Notes: generated by a model from the letters alone, not told the origin. A DNA stretch of 64,000 nucleotides from Streptomyces werraensis (GCA_014656175.1 BNBX01000012.1:62001-126000); one strand, 5' to 3'; numbered from the stretch's first letter, positions 1 through 7,644 are shown. Translations and numbers: made by a program.

Positions 1-10
1 GCCGGGCTGA

Positions 11-1825
11 TTGCGGCACCCGGCGGCCGGGAACCCGCACCCCGTGCTTCGTATCGAGGACTACGCGCTCATCGGCGACGAGCAGACCGCTGCCCTGGTG
101 GGCACCGACGGCTCGATCGACTGGCTCTGTCTGCCCCGCTTCGACTCGGCGGCCTGCTTCGCCCGGCTGCTCGGCGACGAGAGCAACGGGCACTGGCGCA
201 TCGCCCCGCCGGGCCAGGAGCGGTGCGCCCGCCGCGCCTACCGCGAGGACTCGCTGATCCTGGACACGGTGTGGGAGACGCCCGAGGGCGCCGTCCAGGT
301 CACCGACCTGATGCCGCAGCGCCACCGGGCGCCCGACCTGGTGCGGATCGTGCAGGGGCTCAGCGGTGAGGTGACCGTGCGCAGCACGCTGCGGCTGCGG
401 TTCGACTACGGCTCGGTGGTGCCCTGGGTGCGCAAGGCCGACGGACACCGGGTGGCGGTGGCCGGGCCGGACTCGGCGTGGCTGCGCAGCGTGCCGGAGG
501 TGCACACCTGGGGCGAGGACCTGGGCACCCACTCGGAGTTCACGGTGAAGGAGGGCGAGCGGGTCGCCTTCGTGCTGACCTGGCACCCCTCGCACGAGCC
601 GCGGCCCGCGCTGGTCGACCCGTACTCCTCGCTGCGGCACAGCCTGAAGGACTGGCAGGCGTGGGCGTCCCGCTGCCGCTACCGGGGACCGCACCGGGAC
701 ATGGTGGTGCGGTCCCTGATCACGCTGAAGGCGCTCACCTACCGTCCCACCGGCGGGATCGTCGCCGCCCCCACCACCTCCCTGCCGGAGGAGCCGGGCG
801 GCGTACGGAACTGGGACTACCGCTTCTGCTGGCTGCGGGACTCCACGCTCACCCTGAGCGCGCTGCTCGCCGCCGGGTACATGGAGGAGGCCGAGGCCTG
901 GCGCGACTGGCTGCTGCGCGCGGTCGCCGGCGATCCGGCGGACCTGCAGATCATGTACGGGCTGGCGGGCGAGCGGCGGCTGCCCGAGTTCGAACTGCCG
1001 TGGCTGTCGGGGTTCAACGGCGCCGCGCCCGTACGGGTCGGAAACGAGGCCGTGAAGCAGCTGCAGCTGGACGTGTACGGGGAGGTCGTGGACTCACTGG
1101 CGCTGGCCCGGCGTTCGGGGCTGCCCGGGAGGCCGGACGTGTGGGCCCTGCAGTCGGTGCTGCTCAACTTCCTGCGCACGGCCTGGCGTCAGCCGGACGA
1201 AGGGCTGTGGGAGGTGCGCGGCGGCAGGCGCCACTTCGTGCACTCCAAGGTGATGGTGTGGGTGGCCGCCGACCGCATGGTGCGGGGGCTGGAGGCGTTC
1301 CCGGACCTGGACGGCGATCTGGACGGCTGGCGCGCCCTGCGTGACGAGGTGCACCGCGAGGTGTGCGAGAAGGGCTACGACCCGGTGCGCAACACGTTCA
1401 CGCAGTCCTACGGCTCGCGTGAACTCGACGCGGCGCTGCTGCTGATCCCCCGGGCCGGCTTCCTGCCGCCCGACGACCCCCGTGTGCTCGGCACCGTCGA
1501 CGCGGTCCGCGCGGAGCTGGGCCAGGACGGTCTCGTACGCCGCTACACCCCGGACGCCACCGACCTCGACGGGCTGCCCGGGCAGGAGGGCACCTTCCTG
1601 GCGTGCGCGTTCTGGCTGGTGGACGCCCTGCACCTGACCGGCAGGACCGAGGAGGCGCGCGAGCTGTTCGAACGGCTGCTGGGGCTGGCCAACGACGTGG
1701 GCCTGCTGGCCGAGGAGTACGACACGGCGACCGGGCAGCTGCTGGGCAACTTCCCGCAGGCGTTCAGCCACATCGGCCTGGTGAACAGCGCCCTCGCCCT
1801 CTACGGGGACGAGGGGGCAGGATAG
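11..1825 (+). CDS. Glycoside hydrolase family 15 protein (glucoamylase/trehalase-like)
   Basis: Likely cytoplasmic GH15 enzyme that releases glucose from alpha-glucans or trehalose; substrate not decidable from sequence. The N-terminal beta domain opens with RIEDYALIGDEQTAALV (about residues 14-30). The (alpha/alpha)6 barrel shows RNWDYRFCWLRD near residue 266 and GQEGTFLACAFWLVD near 524, which contains the expected catalytic-base glutamate. No signal peptide; about 600 aa is normal for the family. The frame opens at TTG 11 directly after a TGA at 8-10; GTG 44 is an alternative start that still leaves the conserved N-terminus intact. The SDR gene follows after 4 nt, suggesting co-transcription. 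Upstream context lies outside the window. Confidence 0.88.
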   Translation: MRHPAAGNPHPVLRIEDYALIGDEQTAALVGTDGSIDWLCLPRFDSAACFARLLGDESNGHWRIAPPGQERCARRAYREDSLILDTVWETPEGAVQVTDLMPQRHRAPDLVRIVQGLSGEVTVRSTLRLRFDYGSVVPWVRKADGHRVAVAGPDSAWLRSVPEVHTWGEDLGTHSEFTVKEGERVAFVLTWHPSHEPRPALVDPYSSLRHSLKDWQAWASRCRYRGPHRDMVVRSLITLKALTYRPTGGIVAAPTTSLPEEPGGVRNWDYRFCWLRDSTLTLSALLAAGYMEEAEAWRDWLLRAVAGDPADLQIMYGLAGERRLPEFELPWLSGFNGAAPVRVGNEAVKQLQLDVYGEVVDSLALARRSGLPGRPDVWALQSVLLNFLRTAWRQPDEGLWEVRGGRRHFVHSKVMVWVAADRMVRGLEAFPDLDGDLDGWRALRDEVHREVCEKGYDPVRNTFTQSYGSRELDAALLLIPRAGFLPPDDPRVLGTVDAVRAELGQDGLVRRYTPDATDLDGLPGQEGTFLACAFWLVDALHLTGRTEEARELFERLLGLANDVGLLAEEYDTATGQLLGNFPQAFSHIGLVNSALALYGDEGAG

Positions 1826-1829
1826 GGCC

Positions 1830-2585
1830 ATGGATCTTGGACTGAAGGACCGGGTGTACGTCGTCACCGGGGCCACCCGCGGACTGGGCCACGCCTCCGC
1901 GCGGGCGCTTCTCGCCGAGGGCGCGAAGGTGGTCGTCACCGGGCGGAAGGAGGACGCGGTCGCCGAGGCCGCGTCCGCGCTGGGGCCGGACGCGGCCGGG
2001 GTGGCCGTCGACAACGCCGACCCCGCGGCCGCCGAGCGGCTGATCGCCACCGCGCGGGAGCGGTTCGGGCGCTTCGACGGCGTCCTCGTCAGCGTGGGCG
2101 GGCCGCCCCCGGGGTTCGTCGCGGACACCACCGACGAGCAGTGGCAGGCGGCGTTCGAGTCGGTGTTCCTGGGCGCGGTGCGGCTGGCGCGCGCGGCCGC
2201 CGCGGAGCTGGGCGAAGGGGGTGTCATCGGCTTCGTGCTGTCCGGCTCGGTCCACGAGCCGATCCCCGGCCTGACCATCTCCAACGGCCTGCGCCCGGGC
2301 CTGGCCGGCTTCGCCAAGTCCCTCGCGGACGAGCTGGGGCCGCGCGGCATCCGCGTCGTGGGCCTGCTGCCCGGCCGCGTCGACACCGACCGGGTGCGCG
2401 AGCTGGACTCCCTGTCCGCCGACCCGGAGGCGACCCGCCAGGCGGCCGAGTCCCGCATCCCGCTGCGCCGCTACGGCACCCCTGAGGAGTTCGGCCGCAC
2501 GGCGGCGTTCCTCCTGTCCCCGGCGGCGTCGTACGTCACGGGCGTGATGCTCCCGGTGGACGGCGGTTCGCGGCACGGGTTCTGA
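1830..2585 (+). CDS. SDR family oxidoreductase with non-canonical active site
   Basis: Rossmann-fold short-chain dehydrogenase/reductase of 251 aa. The cofactor loop TGATRGLG is at residues 13-20 and an Arg-Lys pair after the second strand (GRK, 38-40) suggests NADP(H). The usual YxxxK catalytic motif is not present: aligning back from AKSLADELG puts Ser151-Asn-Gly-Leu-Arg155 at the Tyr/Lys positions. A Ser-rich LSGS loop lies at 137-140. The substrate is unknown and normal SDR chemistry is in doubt. It starts at ATG 1830, four bases after the GH15 stop, so the two are probably one transcript. It converges on the AmaP gene with 15 bp between. Confidence 0.87.
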   Translation: MDLGLKDRVYVVTGATRGLGHASARALLAEGAKVVVTGRKEDAVAEAASALGPDAAGVAVDNADPAAAERLIATARERFGRFDGVLVSVGGPPPGFVADTTDEQWQAAFESVFLGAVRLARAAAAELGEGGVIGFVLSGSVHEPIPGLTISNGLRPGLAGFAKSLADELGPRGIRVVGLLPGRVDTDRVRELDSLSADPEATRQAAESRIPLRRYGTPEEFGRTAAFLLSPAASYVTGVMLPVDGGSRHGF

Positions 2586-2600
2586 AGCCGGACACGGTGG

Positions 2601-3179
2601 TCAGGTGACCCGCTCCGGGCGGTGCTTCACCGCCCGGAGGCGGACCTCCGCCGTGAGGTCCGGGAGCCGTGTGGAGTCGCGCGCGTGAGCCAACGGGCCC
2701 GCGGTGAAGGCGTCCAGGGCCGTGCCGGGGTCCACATGGGGCTCCAGGAGCATGACGACGCGGGTCCGTGGGGTGCCGCGGCGGCCGGTGAGGAGGACGC
2801 GGGCCTGGGCGACGCCGTCCTGGCGGTTCGCCTCCTCGGCGAGCGCGTGCTCCAGGGCGCGGCCGCGCAGCGCCCCCACCTCGCCGTCGCCGGTGTCGAC
2901 GACGATCTCCGACATGCGCCGACGCCGGAAGACGGAGACCAGCCACCACAGGCAGAGCAGGACCACCACGGCGAGCGCGGCGATCACCACCGGCCACCAC
3001 CATCCCTCGTCCCGCCACCGGGTCCGCTCGGAGTCGTCGAGCAGCACGTCGTGCCGGCCGTGGTGCAGCCACCAGGAGGGCGCGGGCGCGCCCAGCCCGA
3101 TCGCCAGCACCGAGCCGCCGAGCAGGACCAGCACCAGTCCCGCGAGCGCCAGAAGCACGCGGTTCACGGTCTTGTTCAC
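2601..3179 (-). CDS. amaP: Alkaline-shock membrane anchor protein AmaP
   Basis: 192-aa membrane protein of the AmaP type, which in Firmicutes tethers Asp23/Gls24 proteins to the membrane. Two hydrophobic helices are visible, about residues 7-28 and 62-84, separated by a charged Trp-rich segment; the C-terminal half is a soluble cytoplasmic domain. It is the last gene of a leftward operon that also encodes two Asp23 proteins. The GTG start at 3179 overlaps the TGA of the upstream gene by 4 nt, implying translational coupling. The family role is established elsewhere; the role here in envelope homeostasis is inferred from family and context. Confidence 0.85.
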   Translation of the reverse strand: MNKTVNRVLLALAGLVLVLLGGSVLAIGLGAPAPSWWLHHGRHDVLLDDSERTRWRDEGWWWPVVIAALAVVVLLCLWWLVSVFRRRRMSEIVVDTGDGEVGALRGRALEHALAEEANRQDGVAQARVLLTGRRGTPRTRVVMLLEPHVDPGTALDAFTAGPLAHARDSTRLPDLTAEVRLRAVKHRPERVT

Positions 3180-3805
3180 GGCTGTCGCCCCTTCCGGCCG
3201 GGCCGCCGCACGCGCAGCGACAGCGTGGACGGCCGGGCCAGGCCCAGCCCCCGGATCGCCCCCTCCAGCACGGCGGTCAGGTCGTCCCGTACGTCGTCCA
3301 GGTCACGGAAGTGCGACACCGCCCGCACATCCGTCTTCCTCCGTTTCACGGCGACCCGGACCGACTGCACCCCGGCCACCTCGAGCGCACGGTCCCGCAG
3401 CACCGTGGCGGCCGCGTCCCGGTCGAGGCCCGCGCGGACGTCGGGGTGGACGCGGCGCATCGTCAGCAGGGAGCGCAGCCCGGGGGTGAGGGCCAGCACC
3501 AGCAGCCACAGGCCGAGCGCGGCGGCGACGGCCGCGCCGGTGAGCACCCACACGTCGTCCAGCGGGCGCTCGGCGAGCTGCCGGGCGAGGTCACGGCGCC
3601 AGCTCATCCCGGGCCGGTCGGCGCGTACCGCGGCGATGTCGTACAGGAACCACCCCGCGATCACGAGGATCGCCAGCGCCACCAGGCCCGCCGGGACGCG
3701 GCGGGCGGACCAGAAACGCCTGCGTCCGCCGCCCGCGCGGCCCGTGGTCGCGCCGCTCTCCGTCGGCGGCGCAGGGCCGGCCGTCGTGTCCTGGGTTGTG
3801 CTCAT
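3176..3805 (-). CDS. DUF6286-type membrane protein of the Asp23 cluster
   Basis: 209-aa protein with a disordered Gly/Pro/Thr-rich N-terminus (about 1-35), one TM helix near 38-58, a second hydrophobic stretch near 85-107, and a basic C-terminal domain. This layout fits the DUF6286 proteins found in actinobacterial Asp23/AmaP operons; biochemical function is unknown. ATG 3805 overlaps the stop of the Asp23 gene and its own stop overlaps the amaP start, so it is coupled at both ends. Probably a membrane partner of the Asp23 proteins, by context only. Confidence 0.78.
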   Translation of the reverse strand: MSTTQDTTAGPAPPTESGATTGRAGGGRRRFWSARRVPAGLVALAILVIAGWFLYDIAAVRADRPGMSWRRDLARQLAERPLDDVWVLTGAAVAAALGLWLLVLALTPGLRSLLTMRRVHPDVRAGLDRDAAATVLRDRALEVAGVQSVRVAVKRRKTDVRAVSHFRDLDDVRDDLTAVLEGAIRGLGLARPSTLSLRVRRPGRKGRQP

Positions 3806-4185
3806 GGCGTCCTCCCGCCCACCGTGCCGGGCCTGGCGGCCAGGTGCAGCCGCTCGACCTGCACGACGACCTCCGGTACGGCCATGCCCGCGAGGTCTCG
3901 CACCCGGTCGACGATCCGCCGCCGCACCCGTGCGCAGCGGCCGCCGATGTCACCGGGGTAGTCGAGTTCGACGTGCACCCGCACGCGCGCGCTGCCGTGC
4001 CGGACGACGACGCTCGCGTGCGGCGGCTCCGCGTCCGGCGGGAGCACGCCGACGGCCTCACGCGCCGCCTGGGATGCGATCTTCGCGACCACCCGGTCGG
4101 CGATCGTGGTCTCCCCGCGTTCCGCCGGAGGGACGTTCCGCGGGTGTCCGGTGAGTTCCCCGGCCCCCGCGCCCACCCCCGTCAC
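3802..4185 (-). CDS. Asp23/Gls24 family envelope stress response protein
   Basis: 127-aa Asp23/Gls24 protein. It has the family pattern ERGETTIADRVVAKIASQAA near residues 22-41, then the alternating strand/helix segment ending in VVVQVERLHL. No signal peptide or TM helix; expected to be cytoplasmic and membrane-associated through AmaP. GTG 4185 overlaps the TGA of the small membrane gene (GTGA). It is the second Asp23 paralogue of the operon and shorter than the first. The exact function in Streptomyces is not established; envelope stress is the family inference. Confidence 0.85.
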   Translation of the reverse strand: MTGVGAGAGELTGHPRNVPPAERGETTIADRVVAKIASQAAREAVGVLPPDAEPPHASVVVRHGSARVRVHVELDYPGDIGGRCARVRRRIVDRVRDLAGMAVPEVVVQVERLHLAARPGTVGGRTP

Positions 4186-4367
4186 CGCCGCCGTTCGTCA
4201 CGGGGACGGAAGAAGTCGCCGAGCTCCAGGTCGCCCTCGAGCAGCCGGCCGACCACGAAACCCACCGCGCCCAGGGCCGCCACGAGCAGGAAGGCCCCGA
4301 ATCCGCCGAAATATCCGGCGAAGCCCAACGCCATGCCGGCGATCATGCCGACGACGGCCATCCTCAT
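4182..4367 (-). CDS. Small DUF2273-like membrane protein
   Basis: 61-aa protein consisting almost entirely of two Gly/Ala-rich hydrophobic segments (about residues 3-22 and 24-41) followed by an acidic and then a basic tail (GDLELGDFFRPRDERRR). Size, composition and position between two Asp23 genes match the small DUF2273 membrane proteins of Asp23/AmaP operons. It lies 25 bp after the first Asp23 gene and overlaps the second by 4 nt. Family assignment is by context and topology rather than a diagnostic motif. Confidence 0.75.
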   Translation of the reverse strand: MRMAVVGMIAGMALGFAGYFGGFGAFLLVAALGAVGFVVGRLLEGDLELGDFFRPRDERRR

Positions 4368-4392
4368 GCCTCGCTCCTCCGCTCAGGGTGTC

Positions 4393-4893
4393 TCACTGCA
4401 GGCGGGACTCGGGTTCGTCCTCCTCCTCGTCGGGCAGTTTGACGTCGCTCACCGCGATGTTGACCTCGACGACCTCGAGGCCCGTCATCCGCTCGACCGC
4501 CGCGACGACGTTCTCCCGCACGTCCTTGGCGACGTCGGCGATGGACACGCCGTAGTCGACGACGATCTCCAGGTCCAGCGCGGTCTGCACCTCGCCGACC
4601 TCGGCCTTCACACCGCGCGTCGGGGACTTCGACCCGCCTGGCACCCGTTCGCGCATGGCTCCGAAGGTCCGGGAGATCCCGCTGCCCATGGCGTGCACGC
4701 CCACGACGTCCCGCGCGGCCATGCCGGCGATCTTCTCGACCACGCCGTCGGCGATGGTGGTCCGGCCCCGGTCGGCGGGGGCGCCGCCGCCGCGTCGGAC
4801 GCCCTGGCCCCGGCGCGTGCCGGAGTCACCCAGGTTCTTCTCGGTGTCAGGAGCCCGTACCGAGCCACTTTCGGTCATGTCGCTCATCGCCAT
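4393..4893 (-). CDS. Asp23/Gls24 family protein (first gene of operon)
   Basis: 166-aa Asp23/Gls24 protein with a low-complexity N-terminal extension of about 50 residues, then GRTTIADGVVEKIAGMAARD (the family N-terminal signature) and the conserved C-terminal run ending VVEVNIAVSDVKLPDEEE. ATG 4893 (MAMSDMTESG) is preferred over the in-frame GTG 4923 because the AAGG/GGAGGA motifs lie between the two. First gene of the leftward asp23-DUF2273-asp23-DUF6286-amaP operon; its promoter must lie in the roughly 80 bp shared with the divergent repeat protein gene. Cytoplasmic, no signal peptide. Confidence 0.85.
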   Translation of the reverse strand: MAMSDMTESGSVRAPDTEKNLGDSGTRRGQGVRRGGGAPADRGRTTIADGVVEKIAGMAARDVVGVHAMGSGISRTFGAMRERVPGGSKSPTRGVKAEVGEVQTALDLEIVVDYGVSIADVAKDVRENVVAAVERMTGLEVVEVNIAVSDVKLPDEEEDEPESRLQ

Positions 4894-4973
4894 ACATCCC
4901 TTCGGTCGTCCTCCTTCCACCACCGTATGTGCGCTTGCCCCGATTCGCGCCCGAGATACGGCAGGCTGGAGGA

Positions 4974-6110
4974 ATGACCACGGACCGGTGGACGCAGATG
5001 GTGCGGCAACAGGTGGGGCTGGGCAGGATCCTGCCGTTGGGAACGGCGCGCGACGGCGCGTGGATCACGGAACGGGCGGTCGGGGCGGCGCTACGCCGGG
5101 CGGCGGAACGGAACATGCCGGAGGTACGCCTGGACGGGGTCCGCGTCGGGCTCGCCGACCCCGACGCGGCCCTCGAGCCGGCCGTGCCGGCGCCGCCGAG
5201 CGCCCTGCCGCCGGGCCCGCTGCGGCTCACCGCGACGTTCGCGGCGACGGCCGCGTGGCCGCTCCCGGAGACGGCGTCCCGTCTGCGCACGGCGCTGGCG
5301 GTCGCCGCGACCGAACGGGTGGGCCTGGACCTGACAGAGGTGGACCTGCGGGTCACTGAGCTCCTGGACACGGAGCCGGCAGCGGAACGGCCGGGGGCGC
5401 CGGGGAAGCCCGGGGTCCTGCACGAGCCCGGGGCGACGGACAGGCCCGGGGTGACGGACACGCCCGGAGGGACGGACAGGCCCAGGATGACGGACACGCC
5501 CGGAGGGACGGACAGGCCCGGGATGACGGACACGCCCGGAGGGACGGACAGGCCCGGGATGACGGACACGCCCGGAGGGACGGACAGGCCCGGGATGACG
5601 GACACGTCCGGGGCGGCGGCCAGGCTTGGGGATACGGACACGTCCGGGGCGACGGACGGACCCAGGGACACGGACACGCCCAGGGCGGCAGGTTGGCCCC
5701 GGGGTGCGGACACGCCCGGAGCTGAAGCTGTGCGGGCGGCCGGCGCGGGGGACGCTTTCGGAGCGGCGGGGTCGCCCGAGGCGGCACCGGGTTCCGGCGC
5801 CGCGGACGCGCAGGCGTCGGGAGTGGCGGACGCCGCTGACGGTGGCGGCTCGGAGGCCGAGCGGGTCGCCGCCGCGGTGCTGCGGGTGTCCGGGGTGAGC
5901 CGGTTGACAGGCGTGTGGGGACGGCCGGTGCGGCTCGGCGAGCGGGCGCCGGCCGCCGGAGACGCCCTGCCGCGCCGCCACGCGCGTGTGCACCTCGCCG
6001 TCGCGGCGGGATTCCGCCCGCTGGAAGTGGCACGGGCCGTGCGGGCCGCCGTGACCGCCGCGCTGCCGGACCGGCCGACGGTGGCCGTCCTGGTCACCGA
6101 CCTGGACTGA
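4974..6110 (+). CDS. Asp23-locus protein with internal 12-residue tandem repeats
   Basis: 378-aa protein, function unknown. The N-terminal domain (1 to about 135, beginning MTTDRWTQMVRQQVGLGRIL) and C-terminal domain (about 290-378) each show an Asp23-like alternation of strand and amphipathic helix, e.g. RVHLAVAAGF then LVTDLD. They are joined by a Thr/Asp/Pro/Gly linker made of 12-residue repeats. As I recall, Streptomyces homologues are annotated 'nucleopolyhedrovirus P10 family', which says little. ATG 4974 is chosen because GGAGGA abuts it and conserved residues begin there; GTG 4929 is in frame. Divergent from the asp23 operon, so probably functionally linked to it. Confidence 0.75.
   Translation: MTTDRWTQMVRQQVGLGRILPLGTARDGAWITERAVGAALRRAAERNMPEVRLDGVRVGLADPDAALEPAVPAPPSALPPGPLRLTATFAATAAWPLPETASRLRTALAVAATERVGLDLTEVDLRVTELLDTEPAAERPGAPGKPGVLHEPGATDRPGVTDTPGGTDRPRMTDTPGGTDRPGMTDTPGGTDRPGMTDTPGGTDRPGMTDTSGAAARLGDTDTSGATDGPRDTDTPRAAGWPRGADTPGAEAVRAAGAGDAFGAAGSPEAAPGSGAADAQASGVADAADGGGSEAERVAAAVLRVSGVSRLTGVWGRPVRLGERAPAAGDALPRRHARVHLAVAAGFRPLEVARAVRAAVTAALPDRPTVAVLVTDLD
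5430..5717 (+). repeat. 36-bp coding minisatellite (8 units)
   Basis: Eight consecutive 36-bp units starting at 5430, 5466, 5502, 5538, 5574, 5610, 5646 and 5682, in frame with the surrounding gene. Each encodes a 12-residue unit with consensus GGTDRPGMTDTP. Units 2-5 are nearly identical and the outer ones are degenerate, the pattern expected of recent copy-number change by slippage in the middle of an older array. Confidence 0.93.
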
Positions 6111-6142
6111 CTCCGCGCCGCCGGCCGGTCACGGCCACCCGC

Positions 6143-6946
6143 TCACTCGCCGAGGCCGGCCAGATCACGCAGGCGGCGAGCCTGAGCCGCCCGCTCGGCG
6201 CCCCGCTGCTCGTCATAGGTGCGGCCCTGGGCGCCCCGCAGCAGCGCCTTCGTCTCGATGACGGCGTCGCGCGGCGCGGCCAGCAGTGCCGCCGCGAGGT
6301 CCTGCACCGCCCCGTCGAGCTCGGCGCCGGGCACGGCGAGGTTGGCCAGTCCGATATTCACCGACTCCTCGGCCGTGACGAAGCGTCCGGTCGCGCAGAT
6401 CTCCAGCGCGCGGGCGTAGCCGACGAGGCTGACGAGGGGGTGCGTGCCGGTCAGGTCCGGCACCAGGCCGAGACTGGTCTCGCGCATGGCGAACTGCGCG
6501 TCGTCCGCGACCACGCGCAGGTCACAGGCGAGGGCCAGCTGGAATCCGGCCCCGATGGCGTGTCCCTGCACGGCGGCGATGGACACGATGTCGTTGCGCC
6601 GCCACCAGGTGAACGCGTCCTGGTAGCCGGCGATGGCGGCGTCCAGCGCGGCGTCGTCACTGCGCGCCAGGTCGACGAAGGACGGCTCACCCGGGATTCC
6701 CTCGGGCGAGAGCATCTGCCGGTCGAGCCCGGCGGAGAACGACTTGCCCTCCCCGCGCAGCACCACGACCCGGACGGATCCGGGCAGCGATTGACCCGCC
6801 TCGGTCAGCGCCCGCCACAGAGCCGGGCTCTGCGCGTTGCGCTTGGCCGGGTTGGTCAGCGTCACCGTGGCGATCGCGTCGTCGACGGTGAGCCGTACAC
6901 CGTCCTTGTCGAGAACCGGACCGAGGTCCTGGGGGGACGAAGCCAT
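6143..6946 (-). CDS. Enoyl-CoA hydratase/isomerase family protein
   Basis: 267-aa crotonase-fold protein, expected to hydrate or isomerise an acyl-CoA. The first oxyanion-hole segment is KSFSAGLDRQML and the second GHAIGAGFQLALACDLR; the catalytic region reads MRETSLGLVPDLTGT, with the Glu/Asp positions typical of hydratases. ATG 6946 is supported by GGAGG six bases upstream; in-frame codons up to 7030 lack this. It stands alone between the Asp23 locus and gbn, and its 3' end faces the repeat protein gene across 32 bp. Specific substrate cannot be inferred. Confidence 0.88.
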   Translation of the reverse strand: MASSPQDLGPVLDKDGVRLTVDDAIATVTLTNPAKRNAQSPALWRALTEAGQSLPGSVRVVVLRGEGKSFSAGLDRQMLSPEGIPGEPSFVDLARSDDAALDAAIAGYQDAFTWWRRNDIVSIAAVQGHAIGAGFQLALACDLRVVADDAQFAMRETSLGLVPDLTGTHPLVSLVGYARALEICATGRFVTAEESVNIGLANLAVPGAELDGAVQDLAAALLAAPRDAVIETKALLRGAQGRTYDEQRGAERAAQARRLRDLAGLGE

Positions 6947-6991
6947 GGGGCGCCTCCGATGGGTGCGGTCATCCAAGTGACTGCACAGTAA

Positions 6992-7023
6992 CCACCCGGC
7001 CGGCCGGACGGCCGACCGGGTGG
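6992..7023 (-). terminator. Hairpin terminator downstream of gbn
   Basis: Inverted repeat with outer arms CCACCCGG (6992-6999) and CCGGGTGG (7016-7023) and a five-pair inner GC stem with a GGAC loop. It sits 28 nt after the gbn stop in the direction of transcription. No U-tract, as usual for Streptomyces. Confidence 0.6.
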
Positions 7024-7051
7024 CCACCATCGGGTCTGCGGGGCCCCGGGA

Positions 7052-7273
7052 TCAGGCCGACGGAGACTTCTTGCCCCGCGTCGCCCCGCCACGCCCTCGG
7101 AGCGTGACGCCCGACTCGCTCAGCATGCGGTGCACGAATCCGTAGGAGCGGCCGGTCTCCTCGGCCAACGCCCGGATGCTCGCACCGGCGTCGTACTTCT
7201 TCTTCAGGTCTGCCGCGAGCTTGTCGCGCGCGGCGCCGGTCACCCGGCTGCCCTTCTTCAGAGTCTCGGCCAC
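7052..7273 (-). CDS. gbn: GATC-binding nucleoid-associated protein Gbn (small HTH protein)
   Basis: 73-aa basic helix-turn-helix protein beginning VAETLKKGSRVTG, with a single HTH around ASIRALAEETGRSYGFVHRM (residues 31-50) and a Lys/Arg/Gly-rich tail RGGATRGKKS. Size, sequence and position beside the ABC-F gene match SCO1839 of S. coelicolor, described as Gbn, a small actinobacterial nucleoid-associated protein that recognises GATC-centred sites (from memory). GTG 7273 has AGGAGG five bases upstream. An in-frame ATG at 7312 also has a strong GGAGGGG and would give 86 aa. It is followed by a hairpin terminator and preceded by a GATC-rich intergenic region. Confidence 0.85.
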   Translation of the reverse strand: MAETLKKGSRVTGAARDKLAADLKKKYDAGASIRALAEETGRSYGFVHRMLSESGVTLRGRGGATRGKKSPSA

Positions 7274-7475
7274 CCGTGCCTCCTCATGGGAAGTGCGCTC
7301 TGGTCTCCTCATGATCACCCCTCCCGGGCCCGATGGCCACCCATTCGGCAAGGTCGATAAGACAACCCTGTGACGACGGGAGCGTGTCCCCACATCCGGA
7401 ATGAGGAATTCCAAGCTGCTTCGGCGCGACCGCCGAACGGGTTTCTCGAGGAATGCGCAGGTCAGAAAGACGCGA

Positions 7476-7508
7476 CGGCCGGACCCTCGCTCCACGAGGG
7501 TCCGGCCG
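7476..7508 (-). terminator. Strong hairpin terminator after the ABC-F gene
   Basis: Perfect 14-bp stem: CGGCCGGACCCTCG (7476-7489), CTCCA loop, complementary arm 7495-7508. On the minus strand it is followed by a pyrimidine-rich TCTTTCTG stretch. It lies about 137 nt past the ABC-F stop and insulates gbn from it. Confidence 0.75.
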
Positions 7509-7542
7509 CGAAATCCGTGTAGGACACACCTCAGGATGAGGA

Positions 7543-7610
7543 GATCTCACACGATTGATGGATCACGAATGGGCCGAATGATCCATACGCAGTGGATCAC
7601 GCATTCGATC
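7543..7610. promoter_or_regulatory. Cluster of GATC motifs with direct and inverted repeats
   Basis: Five GATC tetramers begin at 7543, 7561, 7580, 7595 and 7607, with further ones at 7313 and 7643. Three are in TGGATCA or its complement TGATCCA (7559-7565, 7579-7585, 7593-7599), and the 12-mer at 7559-7570 recurs at 7593-7604 with one mismatch. In DNA of this base composition a GATC is expected about once per 400 bp. Because the adjacent gene encodes Gbn, these are candidate Gbn sites. The rest of this 371-bp gap (7313-7475) shows no gene. Confidence 0.5.
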
Positions 7611-7644
7611 AAGCTCCGCTGACCCGGTCGGCGGGCTCTGCCGA

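Noticed and set aside
5430..5717. CRISPR-like array
   Set aside because: Units are contiguous without unique spacers, in frame within a gene, and there are no cas genes.
4847..6097. Ser/Pro/Val-rich 416-aa protein opposite the repeat gene
   Set aside because: Its repeats (VSVIPGLSVPPG) are only the reverse reading of the minisatellite; no start context or domain.
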